A DNA stretch of 6,223 bases, taken from assembly GCA_031277045.1 (NCBI GenBank), contig JAISLX010000021.1, positions 1 through 6,223 of the forward strand, in the 5' to 3' direction. The DNA is from Treponema sp. GTDB taxonomy: Bacteria > Spirochaetota > Spirochaetia > Treponematales > Breznakiellaceae. The position numbers and the translations under genes were made by a program. Positions 1-6,112 of the stretch are shown here, in pieces. Position 1 is the stretch's first letter. The number at the start of each line of letters is the position of its first letter. Below the pieces are notes generated by a model. The model worked only from the letters and a program-made list of their open reading frames with translations. It had not been told where the DNA came from and did not search any database.

Positions 1-1192
1 CCAGGGGGATATTCACCGAAAGGTCCATCATCTGCTTTTCAAACATATCCCCGTATTTCAGGAGCTTGTCATCCCAGGCGGTCATGATAAAACCCATGGC
101 CTTTTTTTCCAGGGTGTCCTTGAAGGCGGAGTAGAGTTTGATCATACCGTCCATCAAAGCCCGGTGATCCGCCCGGGTCTTGCCGTTTACCTGCTGTTTT
201 AGCCGGGAAAGGGAACCGAAGGGTTCGATCCGGCCGTTTTTAAGGTAATATTGGCCTTCGGTGATGTACCCCGTATTGTCCGGTACCGGGTGGGTCACGT
301 CGTCGCCGGGCATGGTGGTGACCCCCAGAATGGTGATGGAACCGGCGGTATCAAAGTCCACGGCCTTTTCATAGCGGCTGGCGAGCTGGCTGTAAAGGTC
401 CCCGGGGTAGCCCCGGTTGGAGGGGACCTGCTCCTGGATAATCGATATTTCCTTCATGGCGTCGGCGAAGTTGGTCATATCCGTCAGGAGCACCAGCACG
501 TCCTTACCCTGGAGGGCGAACTGTTCCGCCACGGCCAGGGACATATCGGGGATCATGAGGCACTCCACCGTGGGATCGCTGGCGGTATGGACAAACATCA
601 CCGTCCGGGAAAGGGCGCCCCCTTCTTCCAGGGTGTCCTTAAAATAGAGGTAATCGTCGTATTTTAGCCCCATCCCGCCCAGGACAATCACGTCAACCTC
701 GGCCTGCATGGCTATCCGGGCCAAAAGGTCGTTGTAGGGCTCCCCGGAAACCGAAAAGATGGGCAGCTTCTGGGAAACCACCAGGGTATTAAACAAATCG
801 ATCATGGGGATGCCGGTGCGGATCATCTTGCGGGGGATGATGCGCTGGGCGGGGTTCACCGAGGGGCCCCCGATGGGGATACGGTTTTCATGCAGCGCCG
901 GGCCCTTGTCCCGGGGAGACCCGGAACCGGAAAACACCCGGCCCATGAGGTTTTCCGAAAAGGATATTTCCATAGAATGACCCAGGAACCGTACCGTATC
1001 TCCGGTGGAGATGCCCCGGCCGCCGGCAAAGACCTGGAGGGACACCAGGTCCCCTTCCAGGCGGTTAACCTCCGCCAGGGAGGTCCCGAACACGGTGTCC
1101 ACCTCCGCGAGGTCGCCGTAGCGGATATCCCCGGCCCGCACCGTGATAACGCTGCCGGTGATGGATTCAATTTTGCTATATACCTTCTTCAT
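1..1192 (-). CDS. atpB: V-type ATP synthase subunit B (partial, C-terminus beyond left edge)
   Basis: Non-catalytic nucleotide-binding subunit that alternates with subunit A in the A3B3 head of the cytoplasmic V1 sector. I translated 397 codons from ATG at 1192; the frame is open to the window edge. Family members are roughly 430-460 residues, so only the C-terminal tail is missing. Residues 1-75 look like the N-terminal beta-barrel. In place of a Walker A loop there is [15 protein letters not shown] (about 146-160), the degenerate P-loop position of B subunits, which argues against subunit A or F1 beta. Further family hallmarks are [18 protein letters not shown] (about 233-250) and [20 protein letters not shown] (about 258-276). 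A purine-rich GAGGTAGG at 1199-1206 lies upstream of the ATG. It is the fourth gene of the leftward operon, 65 nt after atpA, with a hairpin in the gap. No defects are visible. Identification is from recognised motifs and gene order. Confidence 0.96.
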   Translation of the reverse strand, partial: MKKVYSKIESITGSVITVRAGDIRYGDLAEVDTVFGTSLAEVNRLEGDLVSLQVFAGGRGISTGDTVRFLGHSMEISFSENLMGRVFSGSGSPRDKGPALHENRIPIGGPSVNPAQRIIPRKMIRTGIPMIDLFNTLVVSQKLPIFSVSGEPYNDLLARIAMQAEVDVIVLGGMGLKYDDYLYFKDTLEEGGALSRTVMFVHTASDPTVECLMIPDMSLAVAEQFALQGKDVLVLLTDMTNFADAMKEISIIQEQVPSNRGYPGDLYSQLASRYEKAVDFDTAGSITILGVTTMPGDDVTHPVPDNTGYITEGQYYLKNGRIEPFGSLSRLKQQVNGKTRADHRALMDGMIKLYSAFKDTLEKKAMGFIMTAWDDKLLKYGDMFEKQMMDLSVNIPL

Positions 1193-1215
1193 GATTCGCC
1201 TACCTCATTTCATTA

Positions 1216-1231
1216 CCCGGGACTTCCCGGG
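1216..1231 (-). other. GC-rich hairpin in the atpA-atpB gap
   Basis: CCCGGGA, two bases, then TCCCGGG form a perfect 7-bp inverted repeat (more realistically a 6-bp stem with a 4-nt loop). It lies 26 nt after the atpA stop and just ahead of the atpB ribosome-binding region at 1199-1206. No T-run follows on the minus strand, so it does not look like an intrinsic terminator. It could stabilise or mark a processing point in the operon mRNA, or it may be chance in GC-rich DNA. Confidence 0.4.
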
Positions 1232-1257
1232 AACTCCGGCGCAATACCGCCCGGGGC

Positions 1258-3003
1258 TTACCACGTCTTTTCCAAGCCCTGGGCCCGTTCGGCCGTGGTG
1301 GATTCAATTTCTTTCTGGAGGGTAAAAAACCGTTCGCTCTGCCATTCCGAACCGTTATAATCCAGGAAGCGCTGCCGCAGGCGGTTAAACCAGCTTCGAG
1401 CCTCGTTTTTATCGGTAAAGGAAAACCGGGACGCCAGGATGGTAAGGATAATGGCGAAACAGTGTTTTTGCCGTTCCGGGCTTACCGCGGCGTCCACCGC
1501 GTCAAAGGAATTTTGCTGAAAGTATACCGAATCCAGAAAATCCCCTTTCAGGTAGATCACATAGTCATCCAGGCTGGTTCCTTCTTCGCCCACCACCTTC
1601 ATCATTTGTTCCACCTCGCTGCCCCGGGCCATGAAGCTGTGGGCGTATTCAACCTTGGCCCCTTCGATGATCCCCTTGTATTTGGACCAGGAGTCCAGGG
1701 GATGGATGGCGGGGTATTTGCGGGCGTCGGAACGCTCCCGGGAGAGGCCGTGGAAGGCCCCCACCACCTTGAGGGTCGCCTGGGTAACGGGCTCCTCGAA
1801 GTTGCCCCCCGCGGGGCTGACGGTACCGCCTATGGTCACCGACCCCAGGGAACCGTCCCGGAGCCGCACCAGCCCCGCCCGTTCGTAAAAGCTGGCGATG
1901 GTGGATTCCAGGTAGGCCGGGAAGGCCTCCTCCCCGGGGATTTCCTCCAGCCGGCCCGACATTTCCCGCATGGCCTGGGCCCAGCGGCTGGTCGAATCCG
2001 CCAGCAGCAGGATGTTAAGCCCCATCTGGCGGTAGTATTCCGCCAGGGTTACCGCCGTGTAGACCGAAGCTTCCCGGGCCGCCACAGGCATGGAGGAAGT
2101 GTTACAGATGATAATGGTCCGTTCCATCAGGGAACGGCCGGTGCGGGGGTCCGTAAGTTCGGGGAATTCCCTGAGGGTTTCCACCACTTCCCCGGCCCGC
2201 TCGCCGCAGGCCGCCAGGATCACGATATCCACGTCCGCGTTGCGGCTGGTAACCTGCTGCAACACGGTTTTCCCCGCGCCGAAGGGGCCGGGAATACAGT
2301 AAGTCCCCCCCCGGGCCACGGGGAAAAAGGTGTCGATAAGGCGGAGCCGTGTTACCATAGGCTCCACCGGCTTAAGCCGCTCCTCGTAACAATCAACCGG
2401 CCGCTTGACGGGCCAGTGGAAACTCATGGAGACGGGGACCGTATTGCCCTTTTCATCACTGAGTTCCGCGATAGTATCGCGGACTTTGTACGAACCAGCG
2501 GGCTTAATCGACGAAACCGTGTAGGTCCCGTAAAAATTGAAGGGCACCATAATCCGGTGGGTAAAGGCCCCCTCAGGCACGGTTCCCAGGGTATCCGCCC
2601 GCTCCACCTTGTCCCCAACCTTTGCGGCGGGGGTAAAGTCCCAGGCTTTTTCCAAAGACAGGGGGTCAAGGTATACCCCCCGTTCCAGAAAGTAGCCCGC
2701 CGTCTCCGCCAGCCGGTGCAGGGGGTTCTGGAGACCGTCGTAGACCTGGCCCAGAAGACCGGGACCTACCTCCACAGCCAGCATGTCCCCGGTGTATTCC
2801 ACCTCGTCCCCAATGGAAATGCCCCTGGTAATCTCAAAAACCTGGAGCTGGGAAATATCCCCCCGGATACGGATAACCTCGCTTTTAAGCCGTTTATCTC
2901 CAACCTTAACGTAGCCCACCTCGTTCATGGACACCTCACCGTCAAAACGAACACTGACCATGTTACCGTTGACGGCTACCACACTGCCTTTTGTTCCAAT
3001 CAT
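1258..3003 (-). CDS. atpA: V-type ATP synthase subunit A (catalytic)
   Basis: Catalytic ATPase subunit of the V1 head, coupling ATP hydrolysis or synthesis to ion movement through the membrane sector. The 581 residues match the usual family length. In order: N-terminal beta-barrel (about 1-70); the insertion typical of V/A-type A subunits and absent from F1 beta (about 110-200); Walker A GPFGAGKT at 239-246; ACGERAGEVVETLREFPEL from about 265, in which the glutamate of the GER motif (about 268) is the expected catalytic residue; Walker B region NILLLADSTSRWA (about 330-342); then RLEEIPGEEAFPAYLESTIA (about 351-370) and a helical C-terminus. The ATG at 3003 has AGGAG at 3011-3015 with 7 nt spacing. 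Its first bases overlap the stop of the upstream DUF2764 gene as ATGA, a typical translational coupling arrangement. All key residues are present and no frameshift is seen. Confidence 0.98.
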   Translation of the reverse strand: MIGTKGSVVAVNGNMVSVRFDGEVSMNEVGYVKVGDKRLKSEVIRIRGDISQLQVFEITRGISIGDEVEYTGDMLAVEVGPGLLGQVYDGLQNPLHRLAETAGYFLERGVYLDPLSLEKAWDFTPAAKVGDKVERADTLGTVPEGAFTHRIMVPFNFYGTYTVSSIKPAGSYKVRDTIAELSDEKGNTVPVSMSFHWPVKRPVDCYEERLKPVEPMVTRLRLIDTFFPVARGGTYCIPGPFGAGKTVLQQVTSRNADVDIVILAACGERAGEVVETLREFPELTDPRTGRSLMERTIIICNTSSMPVAAREASVYTAVTLAEYYRQMGLNILLLADSTSRWAQAMREMSGRLEEIPGEEAFPAYLESTIASFYERAGLVRLRDGSLGSVTIGGTVSPAGGNFEEPVTQATLKVVGAFHGLSRERSDARKYPAIHPLDSWSKYKGIIEGAKVEYAHSFMARGSEVEQMMKVVGEEGTSLDDYVIYLKGDFLDSVYFQQNSFDAVDAAVSPERQKHCFAIILTILASRFSFTDKNEARSWFNRLRQRFLDYNGSEWQSERFFTLQKEIESTTAERAQGLEKTW

Positions 3004-3584
3004 GTAGATTCTCCTGCGCCCGGCCGGGCGCGTTCCAAAATTGAAGCGTATAACGATTTATACTCCGCAAAACCTGCTTCCGTCTTAAAAAGGGCGCGGC
3101 GTTCCAGGATAAGAAGTTTAAGAAGGTAGGCGTAAACGGCGTCCCGGCTAAAAACAGGTATTCCCTGAAACCGCTCGATGGCGTTCCACCGGTCCCTGTC
3201 CAGCAGAATCTCCGCCTCCAGCGGGTTTTCCGCGGCGGCCAGAGCCCGCTGGGCGGCGCCAGCCGCGTCCGCCGGGACCGCCGGCGGGTCCACAGGCGCT
3301 CCCCCGTCCCATTTGAGCCTGGAAGCGCGGAGCCGGGCCAGATTCAGACGCAGAGCCCGCTCCCATTCCCGCCAGTTGTCGATAAAACCGGAACCCGAAG
3401 GAGTTTCGGGGGCATAGGACCAGCCGGAAGACTCAGGATCGAAAGCGAGAAAGGCCAACAGGGCGGCATCCTCCGCGCTCAACTGGGTCCGCGCCAGGTC
3501 CCGGAAACGGCCGGAACTCATGGGCGGTTCCTGACCGTACACAAGGACGGGAAGCTGGGCGACAAGGTAATAATAAGCGCCCAC
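3000..3584 (-). CDS. DUF2764 family protein encoded in V-type ATPase operon
   Basis: A 194-residue soluble protein of unknown function, found between atpE and atpA in spirochaete and chlamydial V-type ATPase loci. I recognise DUF2764 from the N-terminus (MGAYYYLVAQLPVLVYGQ), the PPMSSGRFRDLAR segment (about 20-32), and WREWERALRLNLARLRASRL (about 71-90). A low-complexity Ala/Pro linker (about 96-118) leads to a helical C-terminal half with NPLEAEILLDRDRWNAIERF (about 120-139) and VYAYLLKLLILERRALF (about 150-166). There is no signal peptide or membrane segment. The start is a GTG at 3584, only 3 nt after the atpE stop. AAGGA at 3595-3599, inside the end of atpE, is its likely ribosome-binding site. 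Its stop overlaps the atpA start. The operon normally needs a C/d subunit joining V1 to the rotor ring, and none is recognisable here, so a structural role in the complex is plausible but unproven. Confidence 0.85.
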   Translation of the reverse strand: MGAYYYLVAQLPVLVYGQEPPMSSGRFRDLARTQLSAEDAALLAFLAFDPESSGWSYAPETPSGSGFIDNWREWERALRLNLARLRASRLKWDGGAPVDPPAVPADAAGAAQRALAAAENPLEAEILLDRDRWNAIERFQGIPVFSRDAVYAYLLKLLILERRALFKTEAGFAEYKSLYASILERARPGAGEST

Positions 3585-3587
3585 CGT

Positions 3588-4202
3588 TTACATGTCCTTC
3601 GTCTGGGTTTTTATGATTTCCGCCAGCCGGGGATTAAGATAGGCGGAAAGCAGGTCCGCCACCGCGGCGGCGGAGAAGTCGTAATAGGCGGAACCGTCCC
3701 GGTTGGCGATACGGAACCCGGCTCCCAGGTTTCTGTCGGATTTAAGCTCCGCCCCTTTTTTGAGTTCTACGGCAAGTTCTTCCCGAAAAAAGCCCTCCAG
3801 GGCTCCGATCTGGGCCTCCGGCAGCAGAATGTCCAGGGAATCGCTGCCCTTGGCAGCCCAGTTTTTAAGAATTTCCGGCAAAGCGGCCTTAATAACGTCC
3901 ACGTTGTAGGCCGCGGCGGTCTCCCGCGCGATAATTTGGTCCAGAACCGCCTGAATTTCCCCTTTGAAGGCTAGGATAAGGTTCCGGGAAGCCTGGGCCA
4001 CGGCGGCTATCCCCGCCTTTTCCGCCCGTTCGGCATCGACCCTGGCGGCGGCCGCGATGGTTTCCGCCTCTTTCCGGGCGGCCTCCACAATTCGCCGGGC
4101 TTCCGCCTCCGCCTGATTTTTTAGGCGGGCGGCCTCCTCGGAGGCGGACTCGATACCCTCCCGCTTTATTTTATCAATAAGCTCCTGTACCTGAATTTCC
4201 AT
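3588..4202 (-). CDS. atpE: V-type ATP synthase subunit E (peripheral stalk)
   Basis: Peripheral-stalk subunit that helps hold the A3B3 head against rotation. The 204 residues fit the family length. Residues 1 to about 100 are a long Ala/Glu/Arg-rich helix with few helix breakers, as expected for the coiled-coil stalk (for example EEAARLKNQAEAEARRIVEA, about 22-41). The compact C-terminal domain (about 105-204) contains NLGAGFRIANRDGSAYYDFS (about 158-177) followed by an LLSAYLNPRLAEI-type ending, characteristic of subunit E. The ATG at 4202 has GAGG at 4208-4211 with about 5 nt spacing. This is the first gene of the leftward operon, with a candidate promoter in the upstream gap. Subunit E usually pairs with a G/H subunit, and no gene for one is present before atpB. 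The sequence is intact. Confidence 0.94.
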   Translation of the reverse strand: MEIQVQELIDKIKREGIESASEEAARLKNQAEAEARRIVEAARKEAETIAAAARVDAERAEKAGIAAVAQASRNLILAFKGEIQAVLDQIIARETAAAYNVDVIKAALPEILKNWAAKGSDSLDILLPEAQIGALEGFFREELAVELKKGAELKSDRNLGAGFRIANRDGSAYYDFSAAAVADLLSAYLNPRLAEIIKTQTKDM

Positions 4203-4244
4203 GATTTCCTCTTTCGTTTAGCCGATCCGGGCAAAGATACCCAT

Positions 4245-4273
4245 AGTCTATACATCTTCTAAAGCTTTTTCAA
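4245..4273 (-). promoter_or_regulatory. Candidate sigma-70-type promoter for the atpE operon
   Basis: Reading leftward, TTGAAA (plus 4268-4273) is followed after 17 nt by TAGACT (plus 4245-4250), 4 of 6 matches to TATAAT. An overlapping TATAGA at 4247-4252 gives a 15-nt spacer. It lies about 43 nt before the atpE ATG. A second candidate, TGAACA then TATATA with a 17-nt spacer, lies further upstream (plus about 4286-4314). The positions suit the first gene of an operon, but AT-rich gaps produce such matches easily. No start-site data are available. Confidence 0.35.
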
Positions 4274-4314
4274 GACACGAACCCGCGTATATACCCCGTT
4301 TTAATAGAATTGTT

Positions 4315-4348
4315 CAGAAACTTCAGTTTCTGGCGAACCAAAGGCTCG
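4315..4348 (-). terminator. Pair of small hairpins downstream of galM (possible weak terminator)
   Basis: In the sense of galM transcription two hairpins lie in a row. The first is CGAGCC, TTT, GGTTCG (plus 4334-4348, one G-T wobble). The second is CAGAAAC, a 4-nt loop, GTTTCTG (plus 4315-4332, perfect 7-bp stem). The first hairpin starts about 33 nt past the galM stop. The sequence that follows (AACAATTCTATT) is only loosely T-rich, so termination would be weak, and read-through from galM into atpE is possible. The wobble pair forms only in the minus-sense RNA. Confidence 0.3.
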
Positions 4349-4381
4349 ACAACAACCGCTGCCGGGAAAACCGGACGCCAG

Positions 4382-5428
4382 CTACCAGCTAAAGGCAAAG
4401 ACCGCCTTTTCGCGGTACTTTCTGCCGGGGCCGAAAACGGAATCCGGAAATTCCGGCCTGTTGGGGGAATCGGGAAAATGCTGGGTTTCCAGGCAGAAAC
4501 CGTCGTGGCGGTTGTAGAACGCGCCGCCCTTTCCCGGCGTCGCGTTCAGGAAGTTGCCCGTGTAAAACTGGACCCCCGGCTGGGTACAGAGGACCTTCAT
4601 GGTCCTGCCGCTGGTTCCCTCGAAGACCTCCGCGCATGGCCGCAGTTCGCCGTTTTCCCCGTCCACCACATAGCAATGGTCGTAGCCGCCGGGGGCGCCG
4701 GCCCGGACCGCCGCTTCCAGGTCCCTGCCGATGGGCTTGGGGGAACGGAAATCGTAGGGCGTGCCTTCCACGGAAAGGATTTTTCCGGTGGGGATAAGCC
4801 CCTCGTCCACCTCAAGGAGAGAAGACGAGTAAAGGGTAAGTTCGTGGGCCAGGATATTACCCTTCCCCTCCCCGGCAAGGTTAAAGTAAGCGTGGTTTGT
4901 CAGGTTCACCGGAGTCCGCTCGCCGGCCGCGGCCTGGTAACAGGCGATAACCTCGTTGGATTCGGTAAGGCCGTAGGTTACCACCGCTTTAAGGCTGCCC
5001 GGATAACCGGAATCCCCGGCGGGGCTTTTCAGCTTGAACCGCACGAAAACCCCGTCTTTGTCCTTGTACGCCTCCGATTTCCACAGGACCTTGTCGTAGC
5101 CCCGCAGACCCCCGTGGAGGGAATGGGACCCGTCGTTCTTATCCAGCCGGTACGTTTTACCGTCCAGCGTAAAGGCCGCGCCGCCTATCCGGTTGGCGAA
5201 ACGGCCCACCGTGATACCCAGGGCGCTTTGACCTGACGCGTAGCCTGAAAAGGAGGAAGCCCCCAGCAGCACGTCCTCTTTCCGGCCCAGCCGCGAAGGA
5301 ACGATAAGGGAAGTCCACGCGGCCCCCAGATCGGTAATAGAAAAGGTCAGATCCCCCGCGCTCAGGGTGTAAAGACGCGCCTTCCCGCCGTCCGGAAGGA
5401 TTCCAAAGGTTTTTCGTGAGATTTTCAT
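4382..5428 (-). CDS. galM: Aldose 1-epimerase (mutarotase), GalM family
   Basis: Cytoplasmic enzyme that interconverts alpha and beta anomers of aldoses such as galactose and glucose, feeding the Leloir pathway or hexose catabolism. The 348 residues match the family (about 340-350). From the ATG at 5428, visible motifs are GRFANRI (75-81, containing the substrate-binding Asn-Arg pair), SLHGG with His105, NLTNHAYFNL with the catalytic acid His179, GGYDHCYV with Asp250 (substrate contact), and FCLETQHFPDSPN with the catalytic base Glu314. All expected active-site residues are therefore present. I chose this ATG over an in-frame TTG at 5455 because GGAGGG lies at 5432-5437 just before it and the protein then starts where the family fold starts. 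There is no signal peptide. It is co-directional with the ATPase operon, 179 bp upstream of atpE, and no functional link is evident. Its upstream region holds an imperfect palindrome, but I could not fix a convincing promoter. Confidence 0.95.
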   Translation of the reverse strand: MKISRKTFGILPDGGKARLYTLSAGDLTFSITDLGAAWTSLIVPSRLGRKEDVLLGASSFSGYASGQSALGITVGRFANRIGGAAFTLDGKTYRLDKNDGSHSLHGGLRGYDKVLWKSEAYKDKDGVFVRFKLKSPAGDSGYPGSLKAVVTYGLTESNEVIACYQAAAGERTPVNLTNHAYFNLAGEGKGNILAHELTLYSSSLLEVDEGLIPTGKILSVEGTPYDFRSPKPIGRDLEAAVRAGAPGGYDHCYVVDGENGELRPCAEVFEGTSGRTMKVLCTQPGVQFYTGNFLNATPGKGGAFYNRHDGFCLETQHFPDSPNRPEFPDSVFGPGRKYREKAVFAFSW

Positions 5429-5453
5429 GTGCCCTCCGCCGGAATAATACACC

Positions 5454-5518
5454 AAATTCGAAAAATGATATACTGGAGTTTTTCCAAAATCCGGCTGGTT
5501 TTGGACAAGTTCGAATTT
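5454..5518. repeat. Imperfect palindrome nested within a 9-bp inverted repeat upstream of galM
   Basis: The inner core is CCAAAA (5484-5489), a bulged T, CC, GGCT loop, GG, TTTTGG (5499-5504). On the plus-strand RNA pairing extends outward to about 5476 and 5512, with one mismatch (5482/5506) and two G-U wobbles, giving a stem of roughly 16 pairs. An outer perfect inverted repeat, AAATTCGAA (5454-5462) and TTCGAATTT (5510-5518), overlaps its right base. The block begins 26 bp before the galM ATG, so it could be an operator for galM. It could also be a dispersed palindromic repeat, since it lies directly beside the block at 5520-5658. No other copy exists in this window, so which is unresolved. 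Confidence 0.5.
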
Positions 5519-5519
5519 T

Positions 5520-5658
5520 TAACCACAAACGAACCTTCGGTTCAAGCGCCCCAAAGGAATGAGCCTCCGCGTAGCAAGCTGCGGGGTATTAAACCAGACT
5601 TTGCGAATAAAGCGCTGCTTCATGCATCCTTTGTGCGCCTTCTTCGCCTTAGTGGTTA
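5520..5658. repeat. 139-bp intergenic repeat-like (MITE/REP-like) block with short terminal inverted repeats
   Basis: The block is bounded by TAACCAC (5520-5526) and its exact reverse complement GTGGTTA (5652-5658). Inside are a hairpin GAACC-TTC-GGTTC (5531-5543) and a bulged hairpin around CTCCGC...GCGGGG (5565-5586) with AGC/GCT inner pairs and a CAAG loop. The core around GCGTAGCAAGCTGCGGGG resembles, from memory, sequences repeated in intergenic regions of termite-gut Treponema and some other bacteria; that is recollection, not a search result. No transposase is encoded, so it would be non-autonomous. No target-site duplication is obvious at the edges. Six-frame translations give only spurious short peptides. 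Confidence 0.5.
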
Positions 5659-5820
5659 GTCTTTCTTGAAAATTCCTGTGAACCTAAGGAAATTTTAACG
5701 GCCAAAAAGCAAACGCCGATGCCCTGGTTTTAGGAAAAGCCCCTCTTGTGTTATTTTTCGCTTTTGGGTAGTGTAACCATACTGTGAGCAGCATACCGGC
5801 CCCGGGCGCGGACTTCGCGC
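5659..5820. other. Non-coding stretch between repeat block and CAAG tract
   Basis: I see no supported gene here. An AT-rich imperfect hairpin, AAAATTCC (5669-5676) with GGAAATTTT (5688-5696, one bulged base), sits near the left end and might be a weak bidirectional terminator. A perfect 6-bp GC stem, GGCGCG (5805-5810) with CGCGCC (5816-5821), directly abuts the CAAG tract. Open frames that continue across this stretch from the tract lack a credible start and any family resemblance. Confidence 0.5.
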
Positions 5821-5895
<75 letters not shown>

Positions 5896-6112
5896 TTTTG
5901 GGCCTTTTCCAATCTTTGTCAACCCCCTGACAGCTTAATTTCACCTTTTTTTCACTTTTTCTCCGGCAGAAAGAGCCGCCAAATTCCGCTTCGACCCCCT
6001 CCCCAAAGAGGGCGCTGAACCGGCGTATTGGCGGCCTATTTTATATACCTTGGCAAACGCGCCTTGCCGGGACACCCCGCGCGGGCGGATTCACCATAAA
6101 TAAAGAGATGTT
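5896..6112. promoter_or_regulatory. Upstream region of the right-edge reading frame, with nested inverted repeats
   Basis: No gene is supported. GCCGCCAA (5975-5982) and TTGGCGGC (6028-6035) form a perfect 8-bp inverted repeat 45 nt apart, enclosing a hairpin CCCTC-CCCAAA-GAGGG (5997-6012). Further right are GGCAA/TTGCC (6052-6056 and 6064-6068) and the palindrome CCCGCGCGGG (6076-6085). An AT-rich TTTTATATA at about 6038-6047 could be part of a -10 element, but I found no matching -35. On the minus strand a consensus TTGACA (plus 5917-5922) lacks a good -10 partner. The arrangement could be a structured leader or operator region for the frame starting at 6113. Confidence 0.35.

Noticed and set aside
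251..980. Several plus-strand open frames opposite atpB
   Set aside because: The minus strand carries continuous AtpB coding sequence through this whole stretch; the plus-strand peptides are shadows.
1462..3129. Long plus-strand open frame (555 codons) opposite atpA
   Set aside because: It is the antisense shadow of atpA, which has full motifs, a ribosome-binding site and the correct length. The antisense translation is rich in His, Gly, Pro and Arg with no family resemblance.
4310..5236. Plus-strand open frame (308 codons) opposite galM
   Set aside because: It is antisense to an intact aldose 1-epimerase with all catalytic residues. High GC leaves few stops on the opposite strand.
5429..5659. 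Plus-strand 76-codon frame ending in peptides like RSKLRGIKP
   Set aside because: It runs through the palindrome and the 139-bp repeat-like block. Such peptides are spurious translations of intergenic repeats, not a gene.
6051..6068. Possible sigma-54 promoter (TTGGCA ... TTGC)
   Set aside because: The GG and GC elements are 12 nt apart instead of the required 10. It is better described as a short GGCAA/TTGCC inverted repeat.
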